From Metabacillus malikii (GTDB lineage Bacteria > Bacillota > Bacilli > Bacillales > Bacillaceae), in the NCBI RefSeq assembly GCF_030813355.1, contig NZ_JAUSUD010000015.1, forward strand, positions 1 through 64,000: DNA of 64,000 nucleotides, read 5' to 3'. The notes under the pieces were generated by a model. That model ran no database searches. It was given only the letters and a program-made list of their open reading frames with translations, and was not told where the DNA came from. Of the stretch, positions 20,304 to 30,300 are shown one piece after another. Positions within the stretch are counted from its first letter, which is position 1; each line of letters opens with the position of its first letter. A program made the translations under genes and the position numbers.

Positions 20304-21869
20304 ATGGAAAACTTTGTGAATTTAACTAATGCAGAAATAGCAAAATTAATTTCTAAAGCTGAGTATCAAGTAGTTTATATTGCACCAGCAATGGAAGTAA
20401 TCGTAGCAAACGAGATAGTTAAATTTGTGCAAAGAACTAGCTTGTACCAAGTTTCTATTTCTTTAGATTTAAGCACAGAAGTTTATAGAGAGGGTTATGG
20501 AGACCCAGCAGCTTTAGATATTCTTTTAAATTCAGGAATCCGATTAAAAGAAACACCTGGGTTGAGAATAGGTATCTTATTAATTGATGATTATGGGTGG
20601 ATATTCTCACCTGTTTCTAAAACAACCTCCCCAAATTTAGAAAACAATAAATTTAACGCTCATCTTGAAGCACTAAATGCCAACATTCTTGAAGGGTACT
20701 TAATTATTCCGAAGGAGCCAGAACAAGTTACTTTATTCGATATAGCGGTGCAAGAGAATACGACTCAAATGGCTGAAGAAGATGAATCGAGTGTAATAGA
20801 GGAAAAAGTTGAAAACATAAAGAAGGATATAGAAGCAGAACCACTTCCAGATTTTGATGCACTTCAACTACTATCCGATTATAGAAGCTTTCTACAGTTT
20901 ATAGACATAACTTTTAGTGGATCACGCCTTGATCAAAAGACAGTGAAATTACCCAGCGAATTATTAATTGTAACTCAAGATAAAAATTTTGAAGAAAAAA
21001 TGAGAGCAACATACAAATTATTTAATGAAGAGATATCTGAACATACTAAGGGCATGAAGGAAAAAATAGATAGACTTAGAGAAAAATACACATATTCCTT
21101 ATCAAGAAAGTATGGACGTATTATACTCGTCGAGAAGAAAAAGGATTTTGAGATTGAATATAATAGTCTAGTTAAAGAACTTGAGAAACATAAAGAAAAG
21201 CTTGTTAATTATATAGATAGCCAAATTGATATAACCCAAAAAATTCTGATAGATTACTTTACTCCTGTGCTACAAAAAAATCCTCCTAATCATTTGAAAG
21301 ACGATCGTGGCAACCTGTTAGATGTTAATGAAATCAGGAATTATATTGATTGGTTGCTGGACAGGGAATTTCCAAATTCTCAACACTTATTAAATCGCAT
21401 ACATCTTGATTATACCTATAAAGATATTACAGAAGAAACGATTAAAGATGAGCGATTTTTAAATGAGTTAGATAAGGCTTTGAAGGACGAACCTATTAGA
21501 TTTTCGCATCGCGATTACCAGCAGGAGATGTTTGATTTTAAAAGAGACAATAATGATAAGAATATTCAAATATATAAAAAAGGCGATGTATACTACATAA
21601 AAAGTATTCGGTCTAGGAAAATTCTTACACACAAGATTGAATCATATACTAATGTTAAATATTTCGATGATTACGCAATAGTAGGAGCAGAGATGTTGCT
21701 GAATAAGAACATTAACTACTCTGAGTTTTCGAGCGAAATGATTAAAATGTTTGGTGACAGTACTCGTCTATTAATGAAAGCCATCTATGCACAGTCACAA
21801 TACATATTAGAATTAAGCATTGATGAAATTGAAGAAATGTTATCAAATGACAGTCGAAAGTATCGATAA
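20304..21869 (+). CDS. PLD-fold-like protein lacking the HxK motif
   Basis: A 521-residue protein that ends the operon. Residues about 15-130 look like one half of a phospholipase D fold. The strand-turn-strand LRIGILLIDDYGWIFSPVS (near 86-104) sits where PLD nucleases carry HxK followed by a GSxN loop, but the His and Lys are replaced, so this domain is probably non-catalytic. Residues about 240-310 are strongly charged and coiled-coil-like, and the C-terminal 200 residues are unassigned. The ATG follows GGGGAGG. It may act as a DNA-binding or scaffold counterpart of the PLD protein encoded nearby on the other strand; that pairing is inference. Confidence 0.6.
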   Translation: MENFVNLTNAEIAKLISKAEYQVVYIAPAMEVIVANEIVKFVQRTSLYQVSISLDLSTEVYREGYGDPAALDILLNSGIRLKETPGLRIGILLIDDYGWIFSPVSKTTSPNLENNKFNAHLEALNANILEGYLIIPKEPEQVTLFDIAVQENTTQMAEEDESSVIEEKVENIKKDIEAEPLPDFDALQLLSDYRSFLQFIDITFSGSRLDQKTVKLPSELLIVTQDKNFEEKMRATYKLFNEEISEHTKGMKEKIDRLREKYTYSLSRKYGRIILVEKKKDFEIEYNSLVKELEKHKEKLVNYIDSQIDITQKILIDYFTPVLQKNPPNHLKDDRGNLLDVNEIRNYIDWLLDREFPNSQHLLNRIHLDYTYKDITEETIKDERFLNELDKALKDEPIRFSHRDYQQEMFDFKRDNNDKNIQIYKKGDVYYIKSIRSRKILTHKIESYTNVKYFDDYAIVGAEMLLNKNINYSEFSSEMIKMFGDSTRLLMKAIYAQSQYILELSIDEIEEMLSNDSRKYR

Positions 21870-22015
21870 AATTGTACCCTCGAAGCCTGGGTGAGAGAAG
21901 TTAAGAGTAATGAGAAAAAGTTGATACCAGAGTTAATCCAAATGAATAATGGTGGTGTTAGGGAATATTTCTACATACATTTAAAATATTTCCATAATAT
22001 TTTAAGTATATTGAA

Positions 22016-22050
22016 CTGAGAGCCTTCATAGAAAAGGCTCTTAGTTTTTT
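22016..22050 (+). terminator. Intrinsic terminator of the defence operon
   Basis: CTGAGAGCCTT (22016-22026) pairs with AAGGCTCTTAG (22034-22044) around a 7-base loop, followed by six T. It lies about 150 bases after the last operon gene; no gene was seen in the 21,870-22,015 gap. Confidence 0.8.
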
Positions 22051-22085
22051 GTAATTGCTAAGGTTAAAATTATTTAATATATATT

Positions 22086-22958
22086 TTAGTCAGTATTAAT
22101 GTCTTCATCGTCAAAGAGACTATCAAGAAAATGCCCTGTATATTCGTTTTCTTTAACTTCATTTAAAAAATCATGATCGAAAATTTCTTTAGCTAGTTCA
22201 TCGTCTAATAACTTAGAATCAAGAAAGTCTTTTACGAAAGTTTTGGACAATTCTTCCACTTCACTTAAATTCATTGCGCGTGTGGGCAGAAATGTTCCAA
22301 GTTCATACTTTTTTTTGTCGAACATTTTTCGATGTTCATTAGGATATACGACTACATCACATTCAAAATTGGTATATTTCCATTTTGGATTGAATTCAAA
22401 TGCGACGTTTGTTAAATTACTACTACCAATTATAAATGCATATGGCTTTCCTTCGCTTATTTTCATAATCACTTTAGCGTGCCATCTATAATTTGTTTTT
22501 TCTTGACATTTAAAATGATGTATATTAATATTTCTAGAAAATCCTATTGGACTGGGTTGTTGTATTCGATATTTTAATAGTTTTGAAAAAAACTCAAATT
22601 CACAAGAATTACATTTTTCGGTAAGGGTTGAGTTATACCATTTTGAACCATTACTTTTACAAATTCGTGCATTAGGTGTATGTACTAATCCTCCACTTTT
22701 ATCTTTGTCGTCATATCCCCCGGCAACTAGATACACGTTTTCATTATCAGCATAGCCATCACATATTGCCTGGATTAGTTCATCCTTATCGGGTCCTTTT
22801 TTATAACTCTTACCCCAAATTATAGTGCTATCAATATAGCCAGTCCCAATTAATAAGGATTCGTCAGAAGAACCTGCCCTATATTTAATCATATCAATAG
22901 CGGCATTCCTAAAGGGAGAAGTCCTTGGATTCCTTCTAAATAAAATCGCTAAGCCCAT
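22086..22958 (-). CDS. PLD-family (HxK) putative nuclease
   Basis: A 290-residue protein convergent to the defence operon. The signature HAK (H160, K162) is followed after 15 residues by GSSNLT (178-183), the classic single HKD half-site of PLD-superfamily nucleases such as Nuc/BfiI-type enzymes, which work as dimers. A CNSCEFEF cysteine pair lies near 116-119, with further Cys at 100 and 151, so a metal site is possible. The ATG at 22958 follows AAAGGAG. DISARM encodes a PLD protein, DrmC, so this may be the equivalent subunit despite its opposite strand. It could alternatively be an independent island gene. No signal peptide is present. Confidence 0.7.
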   Translation of the reverse strand: MGLAILFRRNPRTSPFRNAAIDMIKYRAGSSDESLLIGTGYIDSTIIWGKSYKKGPDKDELIQAICDGYADNENVYLVAGGYDDKDKSGGLVHTPNARICKSNGSKWYNSTLTEKCNSCEFEFFSKLLKYRIQQPSPIGFSRNINIHHFKCQEKTNYRWHAKVIMKISEGKPYAFIIGSSNLTNVAFEFNPKWKYTNFECDVVVYPNEHRKMFDKKKYELGTFLPTRAMNLSEVEELSKTFVKDFLDSKLLDDELAKEIFDHDFLNEVKENEYTGHFLDSLFDDEDINTD

Positions 22959-23200
22959 ACTATTTCTCCTTTACCAAGTTAAGTAACTATTATTATTATT
23001 TTATCTTTTAACCAAAATAAGGTAAATAGAGAAAGTTTTAAAACAGAAGAAGAGTATAAAACCACCTGCAATATATATTCAAATTATTTTACACCAATTT
23101 TACACACCACTTGTGTAAAAACCTATAAATTCAATGATTCTGAACCTTTTTCGACCCCGACCACCGGTATCTTTTAAAAAAAGAAAATACTAAAACAATT

Positions 23201-23242
23201 AAAACACTCACAGTTGTTGATAAATCAATGTGTGAGTGTTTT
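23201..23242. terminator. Hairpin, probable bidirectional terminator
   Basis: AAAACACTCACA (23201-23212) pairs perfectly with TGTGAGTGTTTT (23231-23242); A-rich sequence precedes and T-rich sequence follows, so it can end transcripts in both directions. Confidence 0.6.
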
Positions 23243-23618
23243 ATTTTGAAAAAAAGGCTGCTAAATATAAGTTTTAGTTTCTACGTACAATAACTCATCA
23301 CAGGATATTGCATAAAAATTCCGTAAATTAAAATCTCTTGTTATAAAAATCCTCGTATAGTGCAATTTAAAGTAGAGTATAGACTTTAATTTTATTTATG
23401 AAGTTTGGAAATTGATTTAAAAAATTGTAAGTAATGAGGTACTTAATCAAAGGAATAGATTACCCATAAACCTAGTGCTTAATATAGGCGAAATGTATAA
23501 TGAAATGAAAGTAAGGAACTATTTATCAAGTCTTAAATATACGGAACCTCTAGTTTAATTACCTCAATATTAATAGGCGAGTTAAATATTTTGACACAAC
23601 CCAAAAAACGTTGTAATG

Positions 23619-23647
23619 TATTCCAAGTGGATTAATCGGAATATAAT
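23619..23647 (+). promoter_or_regulatory. Candidate tcyP promoter/operator
   Basis: TATAAT at 23642-23647 lies 57 bases before the tcyP start. It overlaps an ATTCC...GGAAT inverted pair (23620-23642). In B. subtilis tcyP is repressed by CymR, so this palindrome is a possible CymR site; I cannot confirm a consensus match. Confidence 0.35.
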
Positions 23648-23704
23648 GTAGAAGGGTATTTAACATTCCAATTAGAACCACCGTATTAAAGGAGGAGTAA
23701 AACT

Positions 23705-25099
23705 ATGAATTCCATATTTATTTTATTAAATATAGTCATCATGCTTATACTTATTGGTCTTTTGTTTTATATGCAAAAGAAGCACGTTTCGTTTAGTAAG
23801 CGTGTATTTACAGGGCTAGGTCTTGGGATATTACTTGGAGCATTTTTGCAAGTAGCTTATAAACCAGACTCAGTCATCGTTAGCACAACGACCGATTGGT
23901 TTAATATTATCGGTAGAGGCTATGTTAGCTTATTAATGATGATTGTTATTCCACTTATTATGGTGTCAATTATTCAGTCAATTATTAATTTGGAAAAATC
24001 ATCTGATTTAGGAAAAATGTCTGCGTGGATCATCGGAATTTTAGTAGCAACCGCAATGTTAGCAGCCGTTGTCGGTATCGGTGCTGCTTCAATCTTTAAT
24101 TTAGACGCAAGTCAAATCGAAGCGGGTCAAATGGAAAATGACCGTGGTTTGGATTTGGAAGAAAGATTAGGGGAAGTTCAAGATTTAACGATCCCACAAC
24201 AAATCTTAAGCTTTATCCCGTCTAATCCATTTTTAGACATGACAGGTGCTCGTGCGACATCAACAATTGCTGTCGTTATTTTCTCGATCATTGTTGGGAT
24301 TGCCGTACTTGGCGTTCGTAGAAAACAACCAGAGCAAGCGAAGATTTTTACTGATTTTATGAATGCGATTTATGCGATTGTTATGAGAATTGTTACACTG
24401 ATTCTTCGTTTAACACCATTTGGTATTTTAGGATTAATGGCAAATACAGTGGCAAGTACGAATGTAGCTGGTATTCTTGAGTTAGGTAAGTTTGTTGGGG
24501 CTTCCTATGTTGCATTACTAGCGATGTTTATTATTCACTTGATTTTAGTCGGTTTGTTTGGACTTAGCCCAATCACGTTTCTTCGAAAAGTCCTGCCAGT
24601 GCTTGGCTTTGCCTTTACATCACGTTCAAGCGCAGGTACAATTCCGCTTAATATTCAAGCGCAAAAGAATAGTTTAGGCGTTGACCAAGGGATTGCCAAT
24701 ATGTCTGCATCATTCGGTGCGACGATTGGACAGAATGGTTGTGCGGGAATTTATCCAGCGATGTTAGCGGTTATGATTGCTCCATCACAGGGAATCGACC
24801 CATTATCACCTGGATTTATCGTTCAATTAATTCTTATCATCGGTATCGCATCGTTCGGGATTGCTGGTGTTGGTGGAGGAGCTACATTTGCAGCATTAAT
24901 TGTCCTTTCCTCAATGAATTTACCAGTAGCATTAGCAGGTCTACTTATCTCTGTAGAGCCACTCATCGACATGGGACGTACCGCATTAAATGTAAACGGC
25001 TCGATGTTGGCAGGTACATTAACATCTAGAATTATGAAAAAGCTTAATATTGAAACATATAACAATCCGGAAGCGATAGAAAGAGAAACAAATCTATAA
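23705..25099 (+). CDS. tcyP: L-cystine sodium/proton symporter TcyP
   Basis: A 464-residue dicarboxylate/amino-acid:cation symporter (DAACS) family protein, the same length as B. subtilis TcyP. It has about eight hydrophobic segments, starting with one at residues 4-24. The serine-rich re-entrant hairpin appears as FTSRSSAGTIPL (about 304-315) and the substrate/ion region as GATIGQNGCAG (about 339-349), with NVNG near the end (about 424-427). The ATG follows AAAGGAGGAG. It imports cystine as a sulfur source across the plasma membrane. Single-gene transcription is likely because a hairpin follows the stop. Glutamate or serine carriers share the fold, but overall resemblance favours TcyP. Confidence 0.85.
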   Translation: MNSIFILLNIVIMLILIGLLFYMQKKHVSFSKRVFTGLGLGILLGAFLQVAYKPDSVIVSTTTDWFNIIGRGYVSLLMMIVIPLIMVSIIQSIINLEKSSDLGKMSAWIIGILVATAMLAAVVGIGAASIFNLDASQIEAGQMENDRGLDLEERLGEVQDLTIPQQILSFIPSNPFLDMTGARATSTIAVVIFSIIVGIAVLGVRRKQPEQAKIFTDFMNAIYAIVMRIVTLILRLTPFGILGLMANTVASTNVAGILELGKFVGASYVALLAMFIIHLILVGLFGLSPITFLRKVLPVLGFAFTSRSSAGTIPLNIQAQKNSLGVDQGIANMSASFGATIGQNGCAGIYPAMLAVMIAPSQGIDPLSPGFIVQLILIIGIASFGIAGVGGGATFAALIVLSSMNLPVALAGLLISVEPLIDMGRTALNVNGSMLAGTLTSRIMKKLNIETYNNPEAIERETNL

Positions 25100-25111
25100 C
25101 GTAAAAAGGTG

Positions 25112-25145
25112 GGGCCTCAATCGAATGATGGAGGTCCTATTTTTG
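25112..25145 (+). terminator. Intrinsic terminator after tcyP
   Basis: GGGCCTC (25112-25118) pairs with GAGGTCC (25131-25137), followed by TATTTTT. Confidence 0.65.
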
Positions 25146-25263
25146 GAAGTAGGGAGACTCGGTTCAGTAAGCTGATGCTGCTATTCGATAGAGTTCCGGA
25201 TATGTATGCGGTTGTTTTCGCACTGAATCTTTGAATGTATTGACAGTATATTTTCTGTATACT

Positions 25264-25318
25264 AAAAGACCTTCAACATACTACCATGATATAAAATGGT
25301 GTATATTGAAGGTCTTTT
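25264..25318. terminator. Terminator for the nuclease gene (minus strand)
   Basis: AAAAGACCTTCAACATAC and its near-perfect complement at 25301-25318 form a long stem with one mismatch. It is T-rich on either strand and sits just downstream of the leftward nuclease gene. Confidence 0.7.
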
Positions 25319-25345
25319 GTTTTATCTAGCCTAAAAGTTCAAATG

Positions 25346-26311
25346 TCACTCACCGACCATACCGTCATTGTCATTATCACGCATATACGGATACAACCAA
25401 TGATCACTCATTATCGGCATTTTAAAACCTGCATCCTTTGCCTCTTGAATCGTCACCTGTCCATTACCGTTTGTATCAACACTAGAAATATCACCATTCG
25501 TATTTGGACTAGGTGATTTTGCGGTTGAACTAGATGAATCAGAAGGCTCTTTGCCTGTTAACCCGAGTGATTCGTTTACTTCATCAGGGTTCACATTATC
25601 AAATGTATCAACGATTTCGTTACCCATTATCGTATACGTATACTGATAGCTTGAAGGAATCTGTGTTTTTGTATCCGGATAGGTGATAATCGCTTCAAAA
25701 TGAGTCGCTCCGCCTGCTTTGCGGATCGCGTCTTCCATATAAGCTTGGTCACCATGTCGGTTAAGCGTACTTTCTTGTGGGGTAATATTATAAGCATTCG
25801 ATACCCCTCCGAGTGAATCAGCGATGATATGTCCTTCATCTAATTTGTCGCTTTCGACACCAGGAACCTTTGCCTCATCAGAATAGTATCTGCCAGACGA
25901 AAGCACAGGTTCATTTCGGTCATCCTGTATAATGATTTCTTCAGCAACGACACGTACTAGCTGCCCGTGTTCATTCGTAAATGCCCAATATTCGCGGTCT
26001 CCAAAACCGATGTTCACGACGACGTTAGCTTCACGATACCCAGACAAATCACCGCCATCAACCTCAATCAGCTCGTAGCCTGAGAACAGGTCATCAGTTG
26101 ATTCGGTTGGTGTTTCTTCTATTTCTGGTTCTTCTTCTTCGATAACTGTAGCGGCAGTTTCTTCTTTTTCAGTATCTTGTTCTGTCGTAACTGTCGTTTC
26201 TTCTTGTGGGGCTGTTTCTTCTTTTGTAATAGATGTATCATCTACGTTTGTACAGCCAACAATAAAGACAGTCGTTAAAAGTAAGATGAAATAGTTCAGT
26301 TTCTTTTTAAT
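25346..26311 (-). CDS. Secreted DNA/RNA non-specific endonuclease lipoprotein
   Basis: Translated from an ATT at 26311, the product has 321 residues. A lipoprotein signal (KKKLNYFILLLTTVFIVGC) is lipidated at C20, then a Thr/Glu-rich linker runs to about 75. The nuclease domain (about 90-250) carries EGHIIADSLGG with the expected catalytic His near 161 and LNRHG with a metal-ligand Asn near 184. The C-terminus ends in calcium-loop motifs (DTNGNGQVTIQEA and DNDNDGMVGE), excalibur-like. The ATT is preceded by AGGGGGG at 7 bases and by an in-frame stop, and no ATG/GTG/TTG gives the signal peptide. It likely degrades extracellular nucleic acid for nutrients or competence. An internal TTG at 26047 would lose the signal. 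Confidence 0.75.
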   Translation of the reverse strand: MKKKLNYFILLLTTVFIVGCTNVDDTSITKEETAPQEETTVTTEQDTEKEETAATVIEEEEPEIEETPTESTDDLFSGYELIEVDGGDLSGYREANVVVNIGFGDREYWAFTNEHGQLVRVVAEEIIIQDDRNEPVLSSGRYYSDEAKVPGVESDKLDEGHIIADSLGGVSNAYNITPQESTLNRHGDQAYMEDAIRKAGGATHFEAIITYPDTKTQIPSSYQYTYTIMGNEIVDTFDNVNPDEVNESLGLTGKEPSDSSSSTAKSPSPNTNGDISSVDTNGNGQVTIQEAKDAGFKMPIMSDHWLYPYMRDNDNDGMVGE

Positions 26312-26674
26312 AGTAGGACCCCCCTATAATTGTTTCCTGGTGAATTTCATGCTTGGATGCCTTCTTTAGATGTAATGATTACGGAAGAATCCTATTTATT
26401 GAAAAATGGTTTGCATGCCAAACCGGTTTGAAAGCTGACAATAACTTTTTCACAATCAGTTTTTCAAGTACTCTGTTTTCAAAATCTGCAATTATTAGTT
26501 ATTTTTATAAAATAATTTTGCCATACAATGAAGTCACCTTCTAATTATACAATAATGCTAGTAATCATACCCTGTCATTTAATGGATTAACTGCTATATG
26601 CATGCTAGAGAGCTTTTTAATTATTATCGTACACAATTATTTACAACGATTGGATTCAAAACCAAATATGCTTT
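26312..26674. other. Intergenic stretch, no gene seen
   Basis: The 360 bases between the nuclease and the small membrane protein hold the AGGGGGG ribosome site of the nuclease gene and otherwise AT-rich sequence. A short rightward frame (26353-26544) lacks a ribosome site and is not credible. Confidence 0.4.
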
Positions 26675-27073
26675 TCACTTGTCCTTCCCTTTTTTATAAT
26701 TTCTAAAATCAGAATATATTTTTACAGCGTGTACGACTAAAAAGACTAATAGGATTGGATTTGAGAGACTTATGTTATTTCGAGACTGTCCACCGAATAT
26801 CTCAAGGGAAATTATCGCCAAAATAATATAAACGAACAAGCAGAGATTTAATATGATTCCTTTAAATGTAACCTTTTCGTTGTTAGTCTTTCTTAAGTCA
26901 GGGATAAAGAATGCTGATAGTAGACCTAACACAATGATTGTTATGAGAATAGTTCCTAATGTGTCATTATTGAAAGAACTATTAGGAAAAAAGTCTCTTA
27001 TAAGTAGGATGTTAAATGATAGAAAAATGATTGTTGTTACAAGCATAGCTAGTCTGTTCACGTTTGATGTCAA
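26675..27073 (-). CDS. Small four-helix membrane protein
   Basis: Up to 132 residues, with four hydrophobic segments at about 8-27, 39-58, 69-92 and 103-120 and a basic C-terminal tail (NYKKGKDK). No family is recognised. The start is uncertain: TTG at 27073 lies almost on top of GAGGGG, whereas GTG at 27061 has a longer spacing of about 12 bases. The hydrophobic pattern is regular enough to support a coding sequence. It stands divergent from the large wall-anchored nuclease, and nothing nearby indicates its role. Confidence 0.5.
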   Translation of the reverse strand: MTSNVNRLAMLVTTIIFLSFNILLIRDFFPNSSFNNDTLGTILITIIVLGLLSAFFIPDLRKTNNEKVTFKGIILNLCLFVYIILAIISLEIFGGQSRNNISLSNPILLVFLVVHAVKIYSDFRNYKKGKDK

Positions 27074-27391
27074 CCCCTCAAGTTTGTACGTTAAATATCT
27101 ATTTTAAATGACAATTAGTAATAAACAAAGTGCCCCATCCGTAAACAATTACACCAAATTCAAAACATATCTTTCAATTTCACCCCCAAATAGAAACAAC
27201 ATATTCGAAAATTCGCCAATCTTTTACATTCAATTAATACTAGGTTAATAGTCTGGCGATAAAATTGTGTCTGGGAAGAGGTTTGTTGCGTGTCATGAAG
27301 CGTCATAACTAGTATTACGTTTATCGAAGCTACACCCTAACCGTTTCAACTCAGCAAATCTCCCGAAAAAGCGACAAAAAGGAGGAGAAAC

Positions 27392-30300
27392 ATGAATAAG
27401 AGACAAAGGAAGAGTGCAAGTATTCTCATGGTGCTTGTATTACTTCTAAGTTTACTATCACCAGCGGCTAATACGACTGTACAAGCTGAAACTGGTGTCG
27501 CAACTGACTTGATTATTTCAGAGTACATTGAAGGTTCTAGCTTTAACAAAGCAATTGAGCTGTACAACGGGACAGGCAAGGAAATTGACTTAAGTGGATA
27601 TACGCTCGAACACTATAACAATAGTGGAAGTGCGAGAACAGGAACAACGACTACTGACAAGGTTTTACCATTACAAGGTAAGCTTGCAGCAGGTGCTACA
27701 TACGTCATTTCTCGTACAGATGCAGATGCGGCGATTGTTGCTGTAGCTGATATGCATGATGAAAGCAAGAGTGTCATCAACTTCAATGGGAACGACCAAA
27801 TTGTTCTGAAGAAAAATGGCGCTGTCGTTGATTCAATTGGACAAGTTGGATCAGTGGCTAATGTTCTTGCTGACGTCTCTTTAGTAAGAAATAGTAATAT
27901 TTTAGCTGGGGATACAATTATTGATGATGAGTTTGACCCTGCTAAAGAATGGACAAATGCAGGAAAGAATGCGTTTTCTAATTTAGGTAAGCATACATTC
28001 GGTGAGCAACCTTCAGAAGAGGAACCTTCTGAACCTACAGAGCCAACAGAACCAACAGAACCGGAAACACCAGTTGATACAATTACAGTTGCCGAAGCCC
28101 GTAAAGCTAGTGTAGGAGATACGGTAACTATCGAAGGGATTGCAACAACAAACACTGGACTTTGGGGATATGATACATTCTACATGCAGGATGATACTGC
28201 AGGGATGTACGTTTTCAGCAGCCCGAAAGCTGTTCAACCCGGAGACAAAGTTTTAATTACAGGTAAGCTATTAACGTACAAAAATGAGTTAGAAATTGAA
28301 CCAACTAGCTTGGAGATTATCTCCTCTAATAACAAAATTCCAAACGCCCAAGTGATTTCACCAGCTGATGTCGGTGAAGCAACTCAAGGTGAATTATTAA
28401 AGCTAGAAAATATCACAATCACAGACCTTGAAAGTGATAGCTATGGAACGGCGATTTTCCAAGCGAAGACAGAATCAGGAGACAAGGTAAGAGTCATACA
28501 TGATAATCGCACAGGCTCAGATTACAATGAACTGATTAAACATTATAAAGAAGGCGACAAAGTTCATTTAACAGGGATTGGCTCGATTGACAATGATGGC
28601 TACCATTTCAAAACATACGGTCTAGCTAGCTATGATTTAGTGAACAAGCCAGCAGTCTATGTCGACCAAGCACAAGGTACAGTACCAGCAGGCACAAAAA
28701 TTGAACTGAAAACCGGTCTTGAAGGTGCGGATATTTTTTATACAACAGATGGCACAGAACCAACTGTAAACAGCACGAAATATGTTAATCCAATTGTATT
28801 GAGCAATGGAGAAACAACGATTAAAGCAATTGCTGTCGATGGTGAAAATGTTAGTGAAGTATTCAGCTTCACATACACAATCTTAAACACTGAAGGCTTA
28901 AAAATCCGTGATATTCAAGGTAAAGGACATACTTCGAAATACGAAGGTTCTTCCGTAAAAGGAATAACGGGTGTTGTTACACACATAGTTAGCGGCTCAA
29001 CGTTTGTCATCCAAGATGATCAACCAGACGATGACCATACAACATCAGAAGCAATTCAAATTTTCAAATCATCACATAATGTTTCAGTCGGTGATAAAGT
29101 ATCAGTTGATGGCGTCGTTTCCGAATTTGGCAGCGGTGCAGATTTAACGAAGACAGAAATAAGCGCAAGTAACGTAACAAAAATTGGAACAGCTGAACTG
29201 CCAGCACCACTTGTGATTGGGAAAGATATCTTCCCGCCAAACAAAATCATTGATAACGATGAAATGACATCATTTGACCCTGAAGAGGATGGCATTGATT
29301 TTTGGGAATCGGTCGAATTTATGCGTGTATCATTCCCAAATGCAAAAGTAGTTGGACCTCCATACTCAAATGATGTACCAATCATTGTTGAAAGCACAAC
29401 AAACAATGAGATCAATAATCAAGGCGGTTTAAACATTGCTGCAGATGATTACAACCCGGAAAAAGTATTTTTAGACAATGTCGGCAGTAACTTCAGATCA
29501 GGTGATGCATTTGATGGTGATGTCGTTGGGGTTATTTCTTACGCGAGCACAGGCTATCAAGTTTTAACTAACAAAGCGGAGTTACCTAAGGTTATCAAGT
29601 CTGACATTCAACCTGAAGTCACACATATTGAACCTGCTGCAGATAAATTAACGGTTGCAGCATACAATATCGAAAACTTCTCTAACAATAAATCAAACAC
29701 ACCAGATGAAAAAGTAACAAGAATCGCGAAAACATTTGTAAACAATATGAAATCTCCAGACATTATTACGCTAGTTGAAGTGCAAGACAATGATGGAGAA
29801 ACAGATTCAGGAAATACAGATGCGTCTCAAAGCTACAAACGCTTAATTGAAGCAATCAAAGCAAATGGTGGACCAGCATACGAATGGACAGATGTAGCCC
29901 CTGTTAACAATGAAAATGGCGGCGCACCTGGCGGGAATATTCGTGTCGGCTATCTTTATAACCCTGAACGCACGACATTAGTTGACGGAACAAAAGGAAA
30001 AGGTACGGAAGCGAATGGCTGGAATGAAGCAGGAAATTTAACACTGAACCCAGGTGTCATTGACCCAGCAAAATATCCAAATACACGTAAACCAATTGCC
30101 GCTGAATTTGAGTTCAACGGTGAGCGAGTTGTTGTCATCGGTACACACTTAAACTCTAAAGGTGGCGACCAATCGTTATGGGGAGCAAACCAGCCTCCGA
30201 AATTAAATTCTGAAGCAGAGCGGCATAGTCTAGCTCAAGCTATCAATGATTTCATTGATGAAGGACTAGCAAAAAATCCAGACCTAAACGTTGTCCTTGC

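Larger units (their letters stand above)
22959..23690. other. Gene-free boundary region between island and tcyP
   Basis: No convincing ORF. It contains a TTTTACAC/GTGTAAAA inverted pair (about 23,088-23,119), a GC-richer patch (about 23,150-23,170), a hairpin at 23,201-23,242 and the tcyP promoter area. The right edge of the accessory island most likely lies here, but no matching direct repeat was found inside the window. Confidence 0.4.

Noticed and set aside
23100-23180. GC-rich patch near 23,150 as a tRNA or tmRNA 3' end (att site)
   Set aside because: It contains CGACCCCGACCACC, but no upstream acceptor, anticodon or tmRNA body could be found, so no RNA gene or att site is claimed.
26353-26544. 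63-codon rightward ORF upstream of the nuclease gene
   Set aside because: No ribosome site or recognisable domain, in an AT-rich gap.
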